A DNA stretch of 64,000 bases from Gilliamella apicola (GTDB lineage Bacteria > Pseudomonadota > Gammaproteobacteria > Enterobacterales > Orbaceae), in assembly GCF_000599985.1 (NCBI RefSeq), contig NZ_CP007445.1, forward strand, positions 1,302,001 to 1,366,000. Reading direction: 5' to 3'. The position numbers and the translations under genes are program-made. Numbering within the stretch: position 1 is the first letter of the stretch; each line of letters starts with the position of its first letter. Shown here piece after piece: positions 8,981 to 17,427 of this stretch. The notes under the pieces are model-generated. The model saw only the letters and a program-made list of their open reading frames with translations, searched no databases and was not told the origin of the DNA.

Positions 8981-9125
8981 AAAGCACTGATGGTGAGCTT
9001 ATTCGCATTAATAAACATGCCTTAGGAAAACAAATCACAGAGAAAACACCCAAAAGTAACTAATGCCTGTATATCGATAGTAAAATTAATAAAAGAAAAG
9101 CGGTTAATATTAAATGTGTGAATAT

Positions 9126-9215
9126 ATGTTTATTGATAATGCTTCACGCCTAATTACAGAAATATTTTAAAATAGTGATATTAGTTAGTGACATGGAATA
9201 TTCTAATCGTGTTTA
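9126..9215 (+). pseudogene. Decayed start of a SUKH-like immunity gene
   Basis: The bases from ATG at 9126 align with the start of the SUKH-like gene at 6594 (MSIDNSLRKLVE versus MFIDNASRLITE, later GGMEYSD versus HGIF), but stops interrupt it after 14 codons. It is therefore a second, older copy of the same gene, and the two flank the triplicated genes on either side. Confidence 0.5.
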
Positions 9216-9223
9216 GATATAGA

Positions 9224-9379
9224 AAAGGACTGCACCGCGATACTTTCGTGTACTATGATTCAGATATAAATCGCTTTACCACGCAGGATCTGATAAAACT
9301 GGTGGATTAACTAAATATTTATTAATATGTGCCGAATTCGTTAAGCTAGATCGAGCCGATAGGATATAAAATATTTTAA
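9224..9379 (+). pseudogene. Relic of an Rhs core C-terminal end
   Basis: One frame reads GLHRDTFVYYDSDINRFTTQ then D-L-I-K-L-V-D, a stop, LNIY, a stop, YVPNSLS, a stop, IEPIGY. This follows the conserved Rhs core end (G-L-x-Y-x-x-F-R-Y-Y-D-P-D-x-G-R-F-x-x-Q-D-P-I-G-L...N-L-Y-x-Y-x-P-N-P-L-x-W-I-D-P-L-G) through its whole length, with W and other codons turned into stops. It proves that an Rhs gene end once stood here. A toxin-tip relic follows. Confidence 0.8.
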
Positions 9380-9759
9380 TGTTTTTGTGCAAAATAAAAA
9401 GTTCTAGAAAACGATTCAATAGAATTTACATGAAACAAAGTTTATTAACGAAATGATACATTTGATGCTAACTTGATAACAATCTGACGTGATAAGGGGA
9501 AAGTATTAGGTGATATTAACATTGAGCGAATAGCTACGGGGTGTGTACCTGTTGAATATGATGAAAATACGGTTAGTTTGCACTATATATGGCAATTTCA
9601 AAATGGCCAATTGCAGGAGTAGGTCAGACATTGCATAATACTAATAGTGAATTGATGCATATGAATTCGAACACAATCCCTTTAGAAATGATAGTATTGC
9701 ATTTGATGAATGTTGTAGGCAATATTGGATAAACAAAATGAGTGGTTACTTATATGGAT
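9380..9759 (+). pseudogene. Decayed Rhs toxin tip
   Basis: Pieces of coding sense follow the Rhs core relic in changing frames: VLGDINIERIATGCVPVEYD, then at the end EFEHNPFRNDSIAFDECCRQ followed by YWINKMSGYLYG and TAG at 9757-9759. The last codons overlap the ATG of the SUKH gene at 9754, the usual overlap of toxin and immunity genes. The toxin family is not recognised. Confidence 0.55.
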
Positions 9760-10185
9760 AGAGAAAAATTGATAGAACTCTTTGAAGAATATTCCGATTT
9801 AATAAACATGGGAACAGCTGATGATGCTCCTGGTAACGACTGGATTAATGCAGCTGAAAAAGCATTGTTAGTAAGTTTTCCTGCTGATTATAAATGGTTT
9901 CTAAATAATTATGGTGGTGGGGATATTTGTGGGGAAGAAATATATAGTATTTATTGCCTTCCATTTAATGAAGCCGTCGGTGGAGATATAGTTTATCAAA
10001 ATACAATAGCTAATAATAATTTGCAATCAAACAAGATTGCTTTGTCCAATACAGATTTTGACGAAGAGTTCTTTTTTGATACTAATGATATGGAAAAAGT
10101 CTACATATCTATTGGGAATAATCGCCAATTATATGCCAGTAACTTTTTAGAATATCTTCAAAAACGATTACTTTCATACGTTTAA
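9754..10185 (+). CDS. SMI1/KNR4 (SUKH) family immunity protein
   Basis: A 143-residue protein with the SUKH pattern: an N-terminal helix, AEKALLVSFPADYKWFLNNY, GGG-D-I-x-G-x-E-I-Y-S-I, then DEEFFFDT and the C-terminal NFLEYLQKRLLSYV. SUKH proteins are well-known immunity proteins of polymorphic toxins. I choose ATG 9754 (MDREKLIEL) because it overlaps the stop of the toxin relic; the frame could also open at GTG 9742. Its toxin is dead, so it is an orphan. Confidence 0.85.
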   Translation: MDREKLIELFEEYSDLINMGTADDAPGNDWINAAEKALLVSFPADYKWFLNNYGGGDICGEEIYSIYCLPFNEAVGGDIVYQNTIANNNLQSNKIALSNTDFDEEFFFDTNDMEKVYISIGNNRQLYASNFLEYLQKRLLSYV

Positions 10186-10261
10186 TATTTTGGATCATAT
10201 ACAGATATAATTAACCTTCACTGTTTTGATGTAAGTGATATTAGTTATCCAGCAATAGTTG
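10186..10261 (+). other. Short spacer between SUKH gene and IS relic
   Basis: No gene or signal is seen here. It separates the SUKH gene from the first transposase fragment. Confidence 0.3.
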
Positions 10262-10750
10262 ATTTGTTGGGATTGAATTAGCTAGTTAATGTATTGGGAA
10301 CAGCATGACTGTGCGTATCAATATCTGTATTATACTTGAATTTATGCACTGTTTTATATCGTAGCCCTTGAAGTACTCGGCTTACTCTTCTTTCTGATTC
10401 CTTATATTATCTATCTCTGGCATTATGTATTAAACTCGGTAAACCTAAAAGATCTTTATGCAATCAGTACTGCTTTTTAATATACTTTTTAAGTTAGATT
10501 GGTTGAGTAGGTTTCTTTAGCCAGGCATAATAACCTGACTGACTCACATTAGATAATGATGGACAAATATTATTGGATAATGCATAAATGTGTTTCTATA
10601 TAGCGGTACTTCATTGACTAGGATTGTAGATCAAGTATACATGCGTCTTTTTCAGAATATCATTCGCCATTTTTAGCTCTCTTATTTCCTTTTCTAAAGT
10701 CACGCTCTTCGGTATAAATTGCCTGCTCCATTTATTAACGTTGGTAGTTT
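10262..10750 (-). pseudogene. Decayed IS3-type transposase: OrfA end and OrfB N-terminus, minus strand
   Basis: The minus strand reads, with several stops, KWSRQFIPKSVTLEKEIREL then KMANDILKKTHVYL (end of OrfA), then SQSGYYAWLKKP, LGLPSLIHNARDR, RRVSRVLQGLRYKTVHKFKY and HSHAVPNTLTS (HTH_21 part of OrfB). It stops exactly at the boundary before the catalytic domain, which is found on the other strand at 10840-11400. It belongs to a different IS3 subgroup from the two intact IS407-type copies. Confidence 0.7.
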
Positions 10751-10839
10751 CCTCGCTAAGACGATTAGTTAACTGATGATTTCTTTTTACATTAGATCCT
10801 CCGGTTGCTTGTTTAGTTAGATATAGAAAAGGTGATACT

Positions 10840-11400
10840 TTATCCTTCTAATATTGCTTAGGTAACTGATATCACTTACATCAAAACCAATATCTCTGTA
10901 TGTCATTGATTTGTATGGACTACATGTAATTGGTTAGTAAATGAGTGTCGTTATAAAGACTTACATTTAGTCTGTTGTGTATTAAAATGTGCGTTATTTA
11001 GGTGTCATTCTTATAAAGATGTGTTAGTTCACAGTGACCCTGGAAGTCAGTACAACCGTAATAATATTAAACGTTTATTATTGCAATATTAATTAAGAAA
11101 AGGGTTTGTCGAAAAATAAAAGGTTGTGATAGCATGGTAGCCAAAAGATTTTTTTCTAGTTTAAAACCCATATATTCATGATGGAAGTTACAAAACGAGG
11201 GCATTAGCTGATAAAGCACTATTTGACTAGATTGAAACCTATTATAATGCATTAGTGTATTCATCCAATCGCTAAGTATTGCTGTATCAATATTAAAGAC
11301 AGTATTACCTAAAGCATTATAAATGGAAAATACTGCCTGATATTTTTGCAATTATTAAAGTTATTTACTGTTTTTTAAATTTCGAAGATGGATTAAGACA
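10840..11400 (+). pseudogene. Decayed IS3-type transposase: OrfB catalytic domain, plus strand
   Basis: The plus strand reads, with many stops and shifts, SLTSKPIS, LVHSDPGSQYNRNNIKRLLL (the second D of the DDE triad), SRKG-like VEK, DGSYKTRALADKALFD and IETYYNALVYSSNR. This is the rve half of the transposase whose N-terminal half lies inverted at 10262-10750. A partial inversion inside an old IS3 element explains it. The minus-strand open frame at 11067-11351 is only its shadow. Confidence 0.7.
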
Positions 11401-11542
11401 TTATAGACAGTACTCTGTTAAATAATATATCAATAAAAATACCTGATAACCTTGATGAAACCTGTATGCTAGTTAATTAAAAAGTAGGGTTATTACTCGG
11501 GACTGCTGGTCGAACAATGTTTACTTAGATATGGAGTAAAGA

Positions 11543-11910
11543 ATGAAAATTAAAAAAAAAAATTTGAAGTAAAAGATTACTGGTCACCTGATATTTATAA
11601 TCCTTGGGCATGGAATCCAGAAAATAATTCTGTTTTTTATTTATTGGAAATGACAATTGGAATTACAGGAGAAAATAAGGGAGATATTTATTCAGTTATT
11701 GTTGCAACACCTGAAGGTATACTTGATTTAAATAAAGCAATTATTAAAAAAGCAGAGTTATACAAAATATTATTAATCTATAAATATGACTGGAATCAAA
11801 TTAGAAATATAATAGATGAAAAACTCGCTAGTATTCATCCTAATGAAGGGCTGCAAGCATACGATAAATTAGCTAATATGTTTTATTGGGAATATGAAGG
11901 CATGAAGTAA
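11543..11910 (+). pseudogene. Imm8-like immunity protein gene, frameshifted in an A11 tract
   Basis: GGAG then ATG at 11543 opens the true start (MKIK). An A run of 11 bases at 11552-11562 then throws the frame to a stop. With 12 A the protein continues KFEVKDYWSPDIYNPWAWNP and joins in frame with the open part 11644-11910 (LLEMTIGITGENKGDIYSVI, ATPEGILDL). This N-terminal signature resembles immunity protein 8 as I remember it. The full length would be about 122 residues. Again one homopolymer base is missing; slippage or a sequencing artefact is possible. Confidence 0.65.
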
Positions 11911-12084
11911 TATTAATTATTATTTTTTTATTTATATAATGTATATTAAGTATATAAAAAACAATTTACTTCTATTCTAACGTCAATGGAAAACTAAAAG
12001 AATAGAATAATGAAGATAGTAAAATTGAATGTATGCAAGATTCCAATTATGGTGTAAATCAATATAAGAAACTACAGATATAAT
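11911..12084 (+). other. Spacer before Rhs relic
   Basis: AT-rich, no gene. The last codons (QDSNYGVNQYKKLQ) may already belong to the decayed Rhs core that follows. Confidence 0.25.
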
Positions 12085-12306
12085 CATTTAAAATATTATA
12101 ATATATACTCAGACACGGGCTATTTTACTCAACCCACTACGATTGGCTTAATAGGTCGTTTTAATCTGCGTCAATATCAACCTAATACATTAATATGGAT
12201 TGAAGCGTGTAGTACGTTAGATCTTCTGATAAAAATTTTAAAATATAAACTTTTGTCTTTATCAAGAAAAATGTTAAAGAAATGGTCACCCATGTACAAA
12301 ATGTAA
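12085..12306 (+). pseudogene. Rhs core C-terminal end, isolated fragment
   Basis: 73 codons stay open: HLKYYNIYSDTGYFTQPTTI then GLIGRFNLRQYQPNTLIW and IEACSTLDLL, ending at TAA 12304-12306. This matches the Rhs core end (Y-Y-D-x-x-x-G-x-F-x-Q-x-D-P-I-G-L-x-G-G-x-N-L-Y-Q-Y-x-P-N-P-L-x-W-I-D) with D-P and Y-Q-Y partly substituted. It has no upstream Rhs body and is the best preserved of the three Rhs relics. Confidence 0.85.
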
Positions 12307-12887
12307 AAACAGATCAATATCTCTTAAGAACACACCTTTAAATGACTTTGATAATGAATTCCAAAATGGAAACATAAGAAAGATAATACAATCAATAATA
12401 AGATAACAAAAAACCAGAGTTGAATTAATATTCTAAATATAAATCCCCATTTCATTAACGACAGAAAATAAAGAAAATGGTATATTGAAAATAGATATCA
12501 TAAATTTTAATAGATTTAATTATGGATCCCTTAAAATTTTTACTGATAATTTATTTCTAAAAACAGAAAAGAGCGTTGGTAAATTTTAGCTAATGGAAAA
12601 TGGGAAAGTTTGCTGATGAAATCAAAAAATCATCCAAACAAGGAAGCGATTAAGAAACTCATGTTTAAAGATCGGTTATCACGGAAAATCTAGTATAAGA
12701 ATTTGATGAATTTTAGGACTAGGGTGTGATTCAAATAAATATCTGAAAACAGGAAAGCCAGACACAGATAGAATGGATTAGGATGATAGAAAAAATATTT
12801 GTTATCTTAAGAAAATATTGAATTATGATCCTGTTTAAGATCTGATCAGTTCTGATAATACGATAATTAGGGAGTACCATTACAAAA
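12307..12887 (+). other. Gene-free stretch with decayed toxin tip
   Basis: Broken coding sense follows the Rhs core relic. Near 12600-12880 pieces read NGKVCR, GLGCDSNKYLKTGKPDTDRM, DDRKNICYLKKILNYDPV and SSDNTIIREYHYKNGNYSNS, with stops between. The last piece runs into the start of the gene at 12888 in another frame, as a toxin tip overlapping its immunity gene would. The family is not recognised. Confidence 0.45.
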
Positions 12888-13268
12888 ATGGAAATTATTC
12901 TAACAGCAAAATTGAATGATCATATAGTAGAGTTCGAATCTAATTTAGGTTATGGAACTGCCTATTGGAAAAGTAATGAACCGCCAATATTAAATACTCA
13001 CTATAATATTGAATTAGATATTGATGATTTTTTTGAATGGGAAAAAAATATTACTATTGAAGAAAGAAATGAACCAAGAATTAATCATATTGATAATAAA
13101 ATTTTTTTTAGCGCAAAAGTCATATCCTGCGAAGATGATGGTGTTTTAATTTTATCTCTTGCAAATGATATTGTCCTTATAGAATCGTCCGCCACATGTG
13201 AAATAAATGAATTCGTATCCTTTTTTACCACCCCTGATAATGTTAGACTTTATCCAATAAAACTATAA
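12888..13268 (+). CDS. Hypothetical protein, probable orphan immunity protein
   Basis: A 126-residue acidic protein, mostly predicted strands (MEIILTAKLNDHIVEF, YNIELDIDDFFEWEKNI, KVISCEDDGVLILSL). The small all-beta outline could be an OB-like fold, but I recognise no family. It directly follows the toxin-tip relic attached to the Rhs core end at 12085, so it is probably the immunity partner of that lost toxin. Confidence 0.6.
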   Translation: MEIILTAKLNDHIVEFESNLGYGTAYWKSNEPPILNTHYNIELDIDDFFEWEKNITIEERNEPRINHIDNKIFFSAKVISCEDDGVLILSLANDIVLIESSATCEINEFVSFFTTPDNVRLYPIKL

Positions 13269-13434
13269 ATTAAGTATTAATTAGCTATATCATGCCAAAA
13301 ATTATATAGGCTTTAATATAGGTACCAGTCGGTTAAGTTTAAGAAAAATTATACAGGTGCCAAAAAATATAAAATATTGGTTGATATTGAATTAAATAAT
13401 AAAAGAACTGATTTTTATAAAAGATGTAAATGTT

Positions 13435-13761
13435 ATGAATGAGTGCAACTCTAAAAATACGGAAGAACTAAAAGATATTTTAATATTTTTAGAAGAGATT
13501 GTTGTAGTAATAGATAAGATAGGTTCTGGATTTGATAAAAGTAGTAAAACGGCAACAGCTTTGTTGCTTTTCTTTAATCAATGTAATGTATTAGATAAGT
13601 TAGCCAAAATAAGAAAATACTTATATCAAGAATTAGAATCTAGAATGGATCCTGATGAATATAATGAATGGATAGAAAAAGATATATCTTTTTGGAAACC
13701 TCCATATGAAAAAACAGTAGCGGAAATGTTGGAAATGTTAAATTCTGTGAAACTAAAATAA
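13435..13761 (+). CDS. Hypothetical helical protein, possible immunity protein
   Basis: A 108-residue all-helical acidic protein. Helix 1 is NTEELKDILIFLEEIVVVID, a middle helix carries LLLFFNQCNVLDKLAKIRKY, and a C-terminal helix is EKTVAEMLEMLNSVKLK. The family is unknown to me. It fits the size and setting of the other orphan immunity genes. The minus-strand frame 13626-13892 is a shadow. Confidence 0.5.
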   Translation: MNECNSKNTEELKDILIFLEEIVVVIDKIGSGFDKSSKTATALLLFFNQCNVLDKLAKIRKYLYQELESRMDPDEYNEWIEKDISFWKPPYEKTVAEMLEMLNSVKLK

Positions 13762-13980
13762 ACATTATCGAGTGATATTACTAAATTGTGGATCAAAGAT
13801 ACAAGGTATCTGTAATATTTTGCGGAATTTATGGGTAAAATGGATGTTTTATTTCCAGAACTGAAGCTGCTTAACAGATAAAATTCACTCAATAAAAACT
13901 ATGTATATTTAGGGTATATCTCATTAAAATAATTATATAAAATAATGTGATTCAATCCAAACCAAATCTAGTTAAGTTCA
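13762..13980 (+). other. Spacer, no gene seen
   Basis: AT-rich with scattered stops in all frames; perhaps further toxin debris but nothing that can be supported. Confidence 0.25.
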
Positions 13981-14193
13981 GCATTTGATAGTAAAGATAA
14001 TACCGATAAATTAGTATGTGATACAATTACTCACAAAAAAAGTGTACCGAATAAACTGAGTAAATTTGATGTGGAAATTGGTGCTCTGATTAAAATTTGT
14101 TCTAATTACGGAGTGCTGACAAAAATCAGAGTGTATGTCGATTCTTGAGGTAAAACACATTACTCCTCCAACAAGAAAGGAATATCGGTAAGA
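13981..14193 (+). pseudogene. Decayed toxin C-terminal tip
   Basis: One frame is open for 55 codons (AFDSKDNTDKLVCDTITHKK, SVPNKLSKFDVEIGALIKIC, SNYGVLTKIRVYVDS), then TGA, then GKTHYSSNKKGISVR leading in frame into the gene at 14194. The I-R-V-Y-V-D-x-x-G-K-T-H-Y end is typical of Rhs/CDI tips. The minus-strand frame 14011-14223 is its shadow. Confidence 0.5.
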
Positions 14194-14655
14194 ATGTATG
14201 TACAATTCAATAAAATTTTTCATGATCTTCTTAATGCATATGGAGATTTAGAAAAACCAGATTTTCATTTTGCAATGAAGTCATATCGCTCATTAAAATA
14301 TCAAAGTGTATTAAATGATATTTCTTCTTTATTTAATATTACAGATCATACTGATCTAAATTATGATGTTTGCATATCCATTCAAATTGAACATTGCAAA
14401 AAAACTTCTTTTTTATATTTATCTTTGGTGTCAACATATGCTTTTTTATGTCATGGAGACAAAGTAATTACCTGTAATGATGTTTTATATCAAGAATTTT
14501 CTGATTTGATAAATATATTATATTCTTATGATTTTATTTTACTTAATAAAGATGAACTTTTGTATGAATTTGATATAGATACTTCACAATTTGATTCTGA
14601 AAATAAAAAAGCATCAGTTTTAGCATTATTATTTTCATTTGGACTATCAATCTAA
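14194..14655 (+). CDS. Hypothetical protein, probable orphan immunity protein
   Basis: A 153-residue protein, unrecognised. It has hydrophobic strands in the middle (LYLSLVSTYAFLCHGDKVIT) and an amphipathic acidic C-terminal half (LLNKDELLYEFDIDTSQFDSE) ending LALLFSFGLSI. There is no signal peptide. It follows a decayed toxin tip in the same frame, so the exact start is uncertain; ATG 14194 has a weak AAGGA upstream. Confidence 0.55.
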   Translation: MYVQFNKIFHDLLNAYGDLEKPDFHFAMKSYRSLKYQSVLNDISSLFNITDHTDLNYDVCISIQIEHCKKTSFLYLSLVSTYAFLCHGDKVITCNDVLYQEFSDLINILYSYDFILLNKDELLYEFDIDTSQFDSENKKASVLALLFSFGLSI

Positions 14656-14794
14656 ATAACAGAATTAAAGACGTACATTTTAATAATGATGTATAACTAG
14701 TTCATTTAAAAAAGTAGATTAATTATTGTATTGTGCTTAACAGATGTGCATAAAGTAAGTTGTGTGGGAAATAAATCAGCAATTAAAATATTTG
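14656..14794 (+). other. Spacer, no gene seen
   Basis: AT-rich, no supported feature; it runs into the toxin relic that follows. Confidence 0.25.
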
Positions 14795-14959
14795 AAAACA
14801 GGTAACTACATCATATGATTATGAAGACTTTACTTTGATAAAGATAATATTTTACATAGGTATTTGAGCTTACTAAATGATTATCCACGCCAAACCGCTC
14901 CTCATTTTTACATGATAACACCAAACGAAGTGAAAGTTATAAACTATATAGGAAGATAA
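14795..14959 (+). pseudogene. Decayed toxin C-terminal tip
   Basis: After a frameshift near 14835 one frame reads FDKDNILHRYLSLLNDYPRQ then TAPHFYMITPNEVKVINYIG R and TAA at 14957-14959. It ends two bases before the ATG at 14962, again the toxin-immunity arrangement. The family is unknown. Confidence 0.5.
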
Positions 14960-14961
14960 AA

Positions 14962-15255
14962 ATGTTAAATGTAATTAAATATATCGATAACGAGATTAAA
15001 TTGTTAAAAAACAATAACCCTGAATTGCGAAATCAATTAAAGTTTTTGAAGAAAATTGCTTTATTTTTATCTGAAAATACGATAGAAGGTACAGTAGATA
15101 AAATTATACCACTTACTGAAATGAATACTGGATATTCTGAATATAGAATAATAAACGATTGTGAATCTGATAACAAAGAATTGTGGATAGAATATATACA
15201 CGAAAATAATAAAATTAGTTTATATTCAGGAGATATATTAATAAAAATGAAATAA
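14962..15255 (+). CDS. Hypothetical protein, probable orphan immunity protein
   Basis: A 97-residue protein starting with an amphipathic helix (IKYIDNEIKLLKNNNPEL) followed by strands (YSEYRIINDCESDNKELWIE, NKISLYSGDILIKMK). Unrecognised. AGGAAG lies 8 bases ahead of the ATG. Its position two bases after a toxin-tip relic supports an immunity origin. The minus-strand frame 15033-15260 is a shadow. Confidence 0.5.
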   Translation: MLNVIKYIDNEIKLLKNNNPELRNQLKFLKKIALFLSENTIEGTVDKIIPLTEMNTGYSEYRIINDCESDNKELWIEYIHENNKISLYSGDILIKMK

Positions 15256-15495
15256 TACAATAGACATATAATCGTTATTGAAAATTCAACTTGTTACTTA
15301 CTTATCAATAGATCCTTTATTACATACCCACATCAAACCAACTAGTTGGATATAAAGAAATGTATGAAATATGTTGTATTCTAAATAAAATTCCAATAAG
15401 TAATAGAGAAAGGGATAATCACAATACTCTAAGATAAACTAACAATAACCTAACTGTAATGTACAAAAACTTTAGCATAATATGATTAAAGCCAT
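15256..15495 (+). other. Spacer, no gene seen
   Basis: AT-rich, stops in all frames, nothing recognised. Confidence 0.25.
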
Positions 15496-15600
15496 AAATT
15501 CCTAATTTTAGGTAAAGATGGTGAATCGAGAATATATGGATAGCAACTATCAAATCGTGATATTGTTTTTTACAAAATTAAAGGAATAAAAAATGATTAA
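15496..15600 (+). pseudogene. Decayed toxin C-terminal tip overlapping an immunity gene
   Basis: The frame reads KFLILGKDGESRIYG, one TAG, then QLSNRDIVFYKIKGIKND and TAA at 15598-15600. The stop overlaps the start of the next gene (ATG 15593) by 8 bases, the classical coupling of toxin and immunity genes. The family is unknown. Confidence 0.5.
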
Positions 15601-15907
15601 TTTACCTGACTATATAAAAGAAAGTAATATTGAGTATATACAACATCGATTAAAAGATATTGCAAGTATTAGCTTAAAAAAAATTCTTAATAAACACTAT
15701 ACGGAGTTAGGTATTAAATATAAAAAAGATATTAAAAATCTTTCTTTTAAAGAACAGCTTAGCATAATTTTAACAGGATTTAATACAGAGCCTGTTTTTC
15801 AATTATGTTTTTATATATATGACGAAAATGATTTTTATTTAGGTTACTACCAACACTTGACTGACCTTGATTTTAACTATGTAGATGAATTTTTCGTTGC
15901 AAAATAG
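15593..15907 (+). CDS. Hypothetical protein, probable orphan immunity protein
   Basis: A 104-residue protein. The helical N-terminal half is basic (YIQHRLKDIASISLKKILNK) and the second half aromatic and acidic (FQLCFYIYDENDFYLGYYQH). Unrecognised. AAAGGAAT lies ahead of the ATG, and the start overlaps the stop of a toxin-tip relic, which fixes the start choice and supports the immunity reading. Confidence 0.55.
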   Translation: MINLPDYIKESNIEYIQHRLKDIASISLKKILNKHYTELGIKYKKDIKNLSFKEQLSIILTGFNTEPVFQLCFYIYDENDFYLGYYQHLTDLDFNYVDEFFVAK

Positions 15908-16151
15908 TAATAATTTTACGGATATTATGTAGTTAGGTATTAAATTAGCACTAGTTTAACAAATTGAGCTACTGAATTGGTACCTATAACTGCACTATAT
16001 AATTTTTAAAGCAAATATCAGTGTTTAACAAGTTTATAGCAACTATTATTAAAATTGTAAAAGTAGAATTATTGACTGGAATACCACTAATGATCGTATT
16101 GTAATTATTGGTGAAATAGTAATTGTGTGCGGTTGAATAACCTTAAATGCT
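15908..16151 (+). other. Spacer, no gene seen
   Basis: AT-rich and without supported features. Confidence 0.25.
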
Positions 16152-16268
16152 AAGTTAAATTCACCTAATGGAACAATGAAAGATAACCATGTTATTATTG
16201 ATGCATTAACAGTACAATGGGGCGAAAATTTATTCCATCCTCCAATAAAGAATTATGTACTTAAATAA
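16152..16268 (+). pseudogene. Decayed toxin C-terminal tip
   Basis: 38 codons stay open: KLNSPNGTMKDNHVIIDALT then VQWGENLFHPPIKNYVLK and TAA at 16266-16268, ending 21 bases before the next gene. No start or upstream body remains. Read as a further toxin-tip scrap; the family is unknown. Confidence 0.4.
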
Positions 16269-16289
16269 CAAGGAAGAGAGAGTTGATTT

Positions 16290-16604
16290 ATGAAAACAAC
16301 AATTTATAAGTCTATAGATGAAAGAATATATTGTGATTATTCTAATGAGTGTTTGTATCATGGTATTGTTATGGTATCTAAGACGGATGAAGTAAAAAAC
16401 CTTAGGGGTGATAAATTCGTCTTAAAAGAAGGAGATTATGTATATTTATATGAAGATATCGGTGAAGGGGATTATATAGTTTTTGAAGGATATATTATTC
16501 CTAATACATTTAACTCCGGACCATGTAAATGGTTTTGTAAACTGGTAGGAGAACACCGACATATTGAATATTGGGATGAATATAATAAACGATTTGGAAT
16601 GTGA
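16290..16604 (+). CDS. Hypothetical protein, probable orphan immunity protein
   Basis: A 104-residue mainly beta protein (YHGIVMVSKTDE, GDYVYLYEDIGEGDYIVFEG, CKWFCKLVGEHRHIEYWDEY). The alternating acidic and aromatic strands suggest a small barrel, but I recognise no family. AGGAAGAGAG precedes the ATG at good spacing. It follows a toxin-tip relic. Confidence 0.55.
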   Translation: MKTTIYKSIDERIYCDYSNECLYHGIVMVSKTDEVKNLRGDKFVLKEGDYVYLYEDIGEGDYIVFEGYIIPNTFNSGPCKWFCKLVGEHRHIEYWDEYNKRFGM

Positions 16605-16721
16605 AATAATAAATGAGACAGCTACTTATGAATTTCATATATTATTAATTTTGATAATTTAAAAGACAAAAAAATTAAATTTTTTATAGTTCTTATCTCT
16701 AATAGTGGTAATAATAGCATT

Positions 16722-17081
16722 ATGAATAAACGTATAAAGCTTGAAAGATATATTTTGAAGGAATATCAAGCGAAAGATAGTCAGACATTTCTGTATCAAC
16801 TTAATTACGAGTTTTATTTTGATAAAGAAAAATTTTCTATATTGCTAAATAATTGTAATAGTTTGGCGAAAGAGTATCACGAATTTGGTAAAAGTGATAA
16901 CTATGATGAGGTGGTTAAGAGTCTACTTGCTATTTTTGAACATACACTGTATTTATTTTTTGTTCATTTTGTTGAAAATGATATGTTTACAATTAGTAAT
17001 TACGGTAAAGATCTCACAGCCACTGATGTTTCAGACTATTATTTACAAATTAGAGATATAACTGAAAAAATTATCTTATAG
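16722..17081 (+). CDS. Hypothetical helical protein, possible immunity protein (Imm41-like?)
   Basis: A 119-residue all-helical protein (YILKEYQAKDSQTFLYQLNY, FDKEKFSILLNNCNSLAKEY, VVKSLLAIFEHTLYLFFVHF, DYYLQIRDITEKIIL). The pattern of an N-terminal S-Q-x-F-L, F-D-x-E-x-F and a late D-Y-Y-x-x-I-R-D faintly recalls Imm41, from memory only. It is the last gene of the orphan immunity region. The frame is open about 30 codons upstream of the ATG, so a longer start is possible. Confidence 0.5.
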   Translation: MNKRIKLERYILKEYQAKDSQTFLYQLNYEFYFDKEKFSILLNNCNSLAKEYHEFGKSDNYDEVVKSLLAIFEHTLYLFFVHFVENDMFTISNYGKDLTATDVSDYYLQIRDITEKIIL

Positions 17082-17427
17082 TTAAACTATACTAAGTAAT
17101 TATTCTTAGTAATTTTATGATTATATAATTATTATAATCTATATTCTAATTAGATTAAGATATTAAGGAATCAGCCAGAATGGCTTTAAATATCTTAGAT
17201 GAATCATATTAAGCTATATATTTGCAACAAATAGTTTCCAAATCATTTGTCTTACAAATCTTGTTATCTCATTTCAATTAAAATAATCTTTTATTGTAAT
17301 AACTTAACCGAATTTTATGGCTACCATCGACTAGCATTTATTATCTTAATTAACAATCAATAATAGCCATTGTCCACTTTTTTCACTAATACAAAGAATA
17401 TATTTTGTGATGTAAAAATAAGCGCTA
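17082..17427 (+). other. Gene-free stretch at the edge of the immunity region
   Basis: An imperfect hairpin, ATATTAAGGAATCAGCC / GGCTTTAAATAT (about 17159-17195), may act as a terminator for the last immunity gene, although no T run follows. Nothing else is seen. Confidence 0.3.

Noticed and set aside
11067..11351. 94-codon open frame on the minus strand
   Set aside because: It is antisense to the decayed catalytic half of an IS3 transposase, which has clear family residues on the plus strand.
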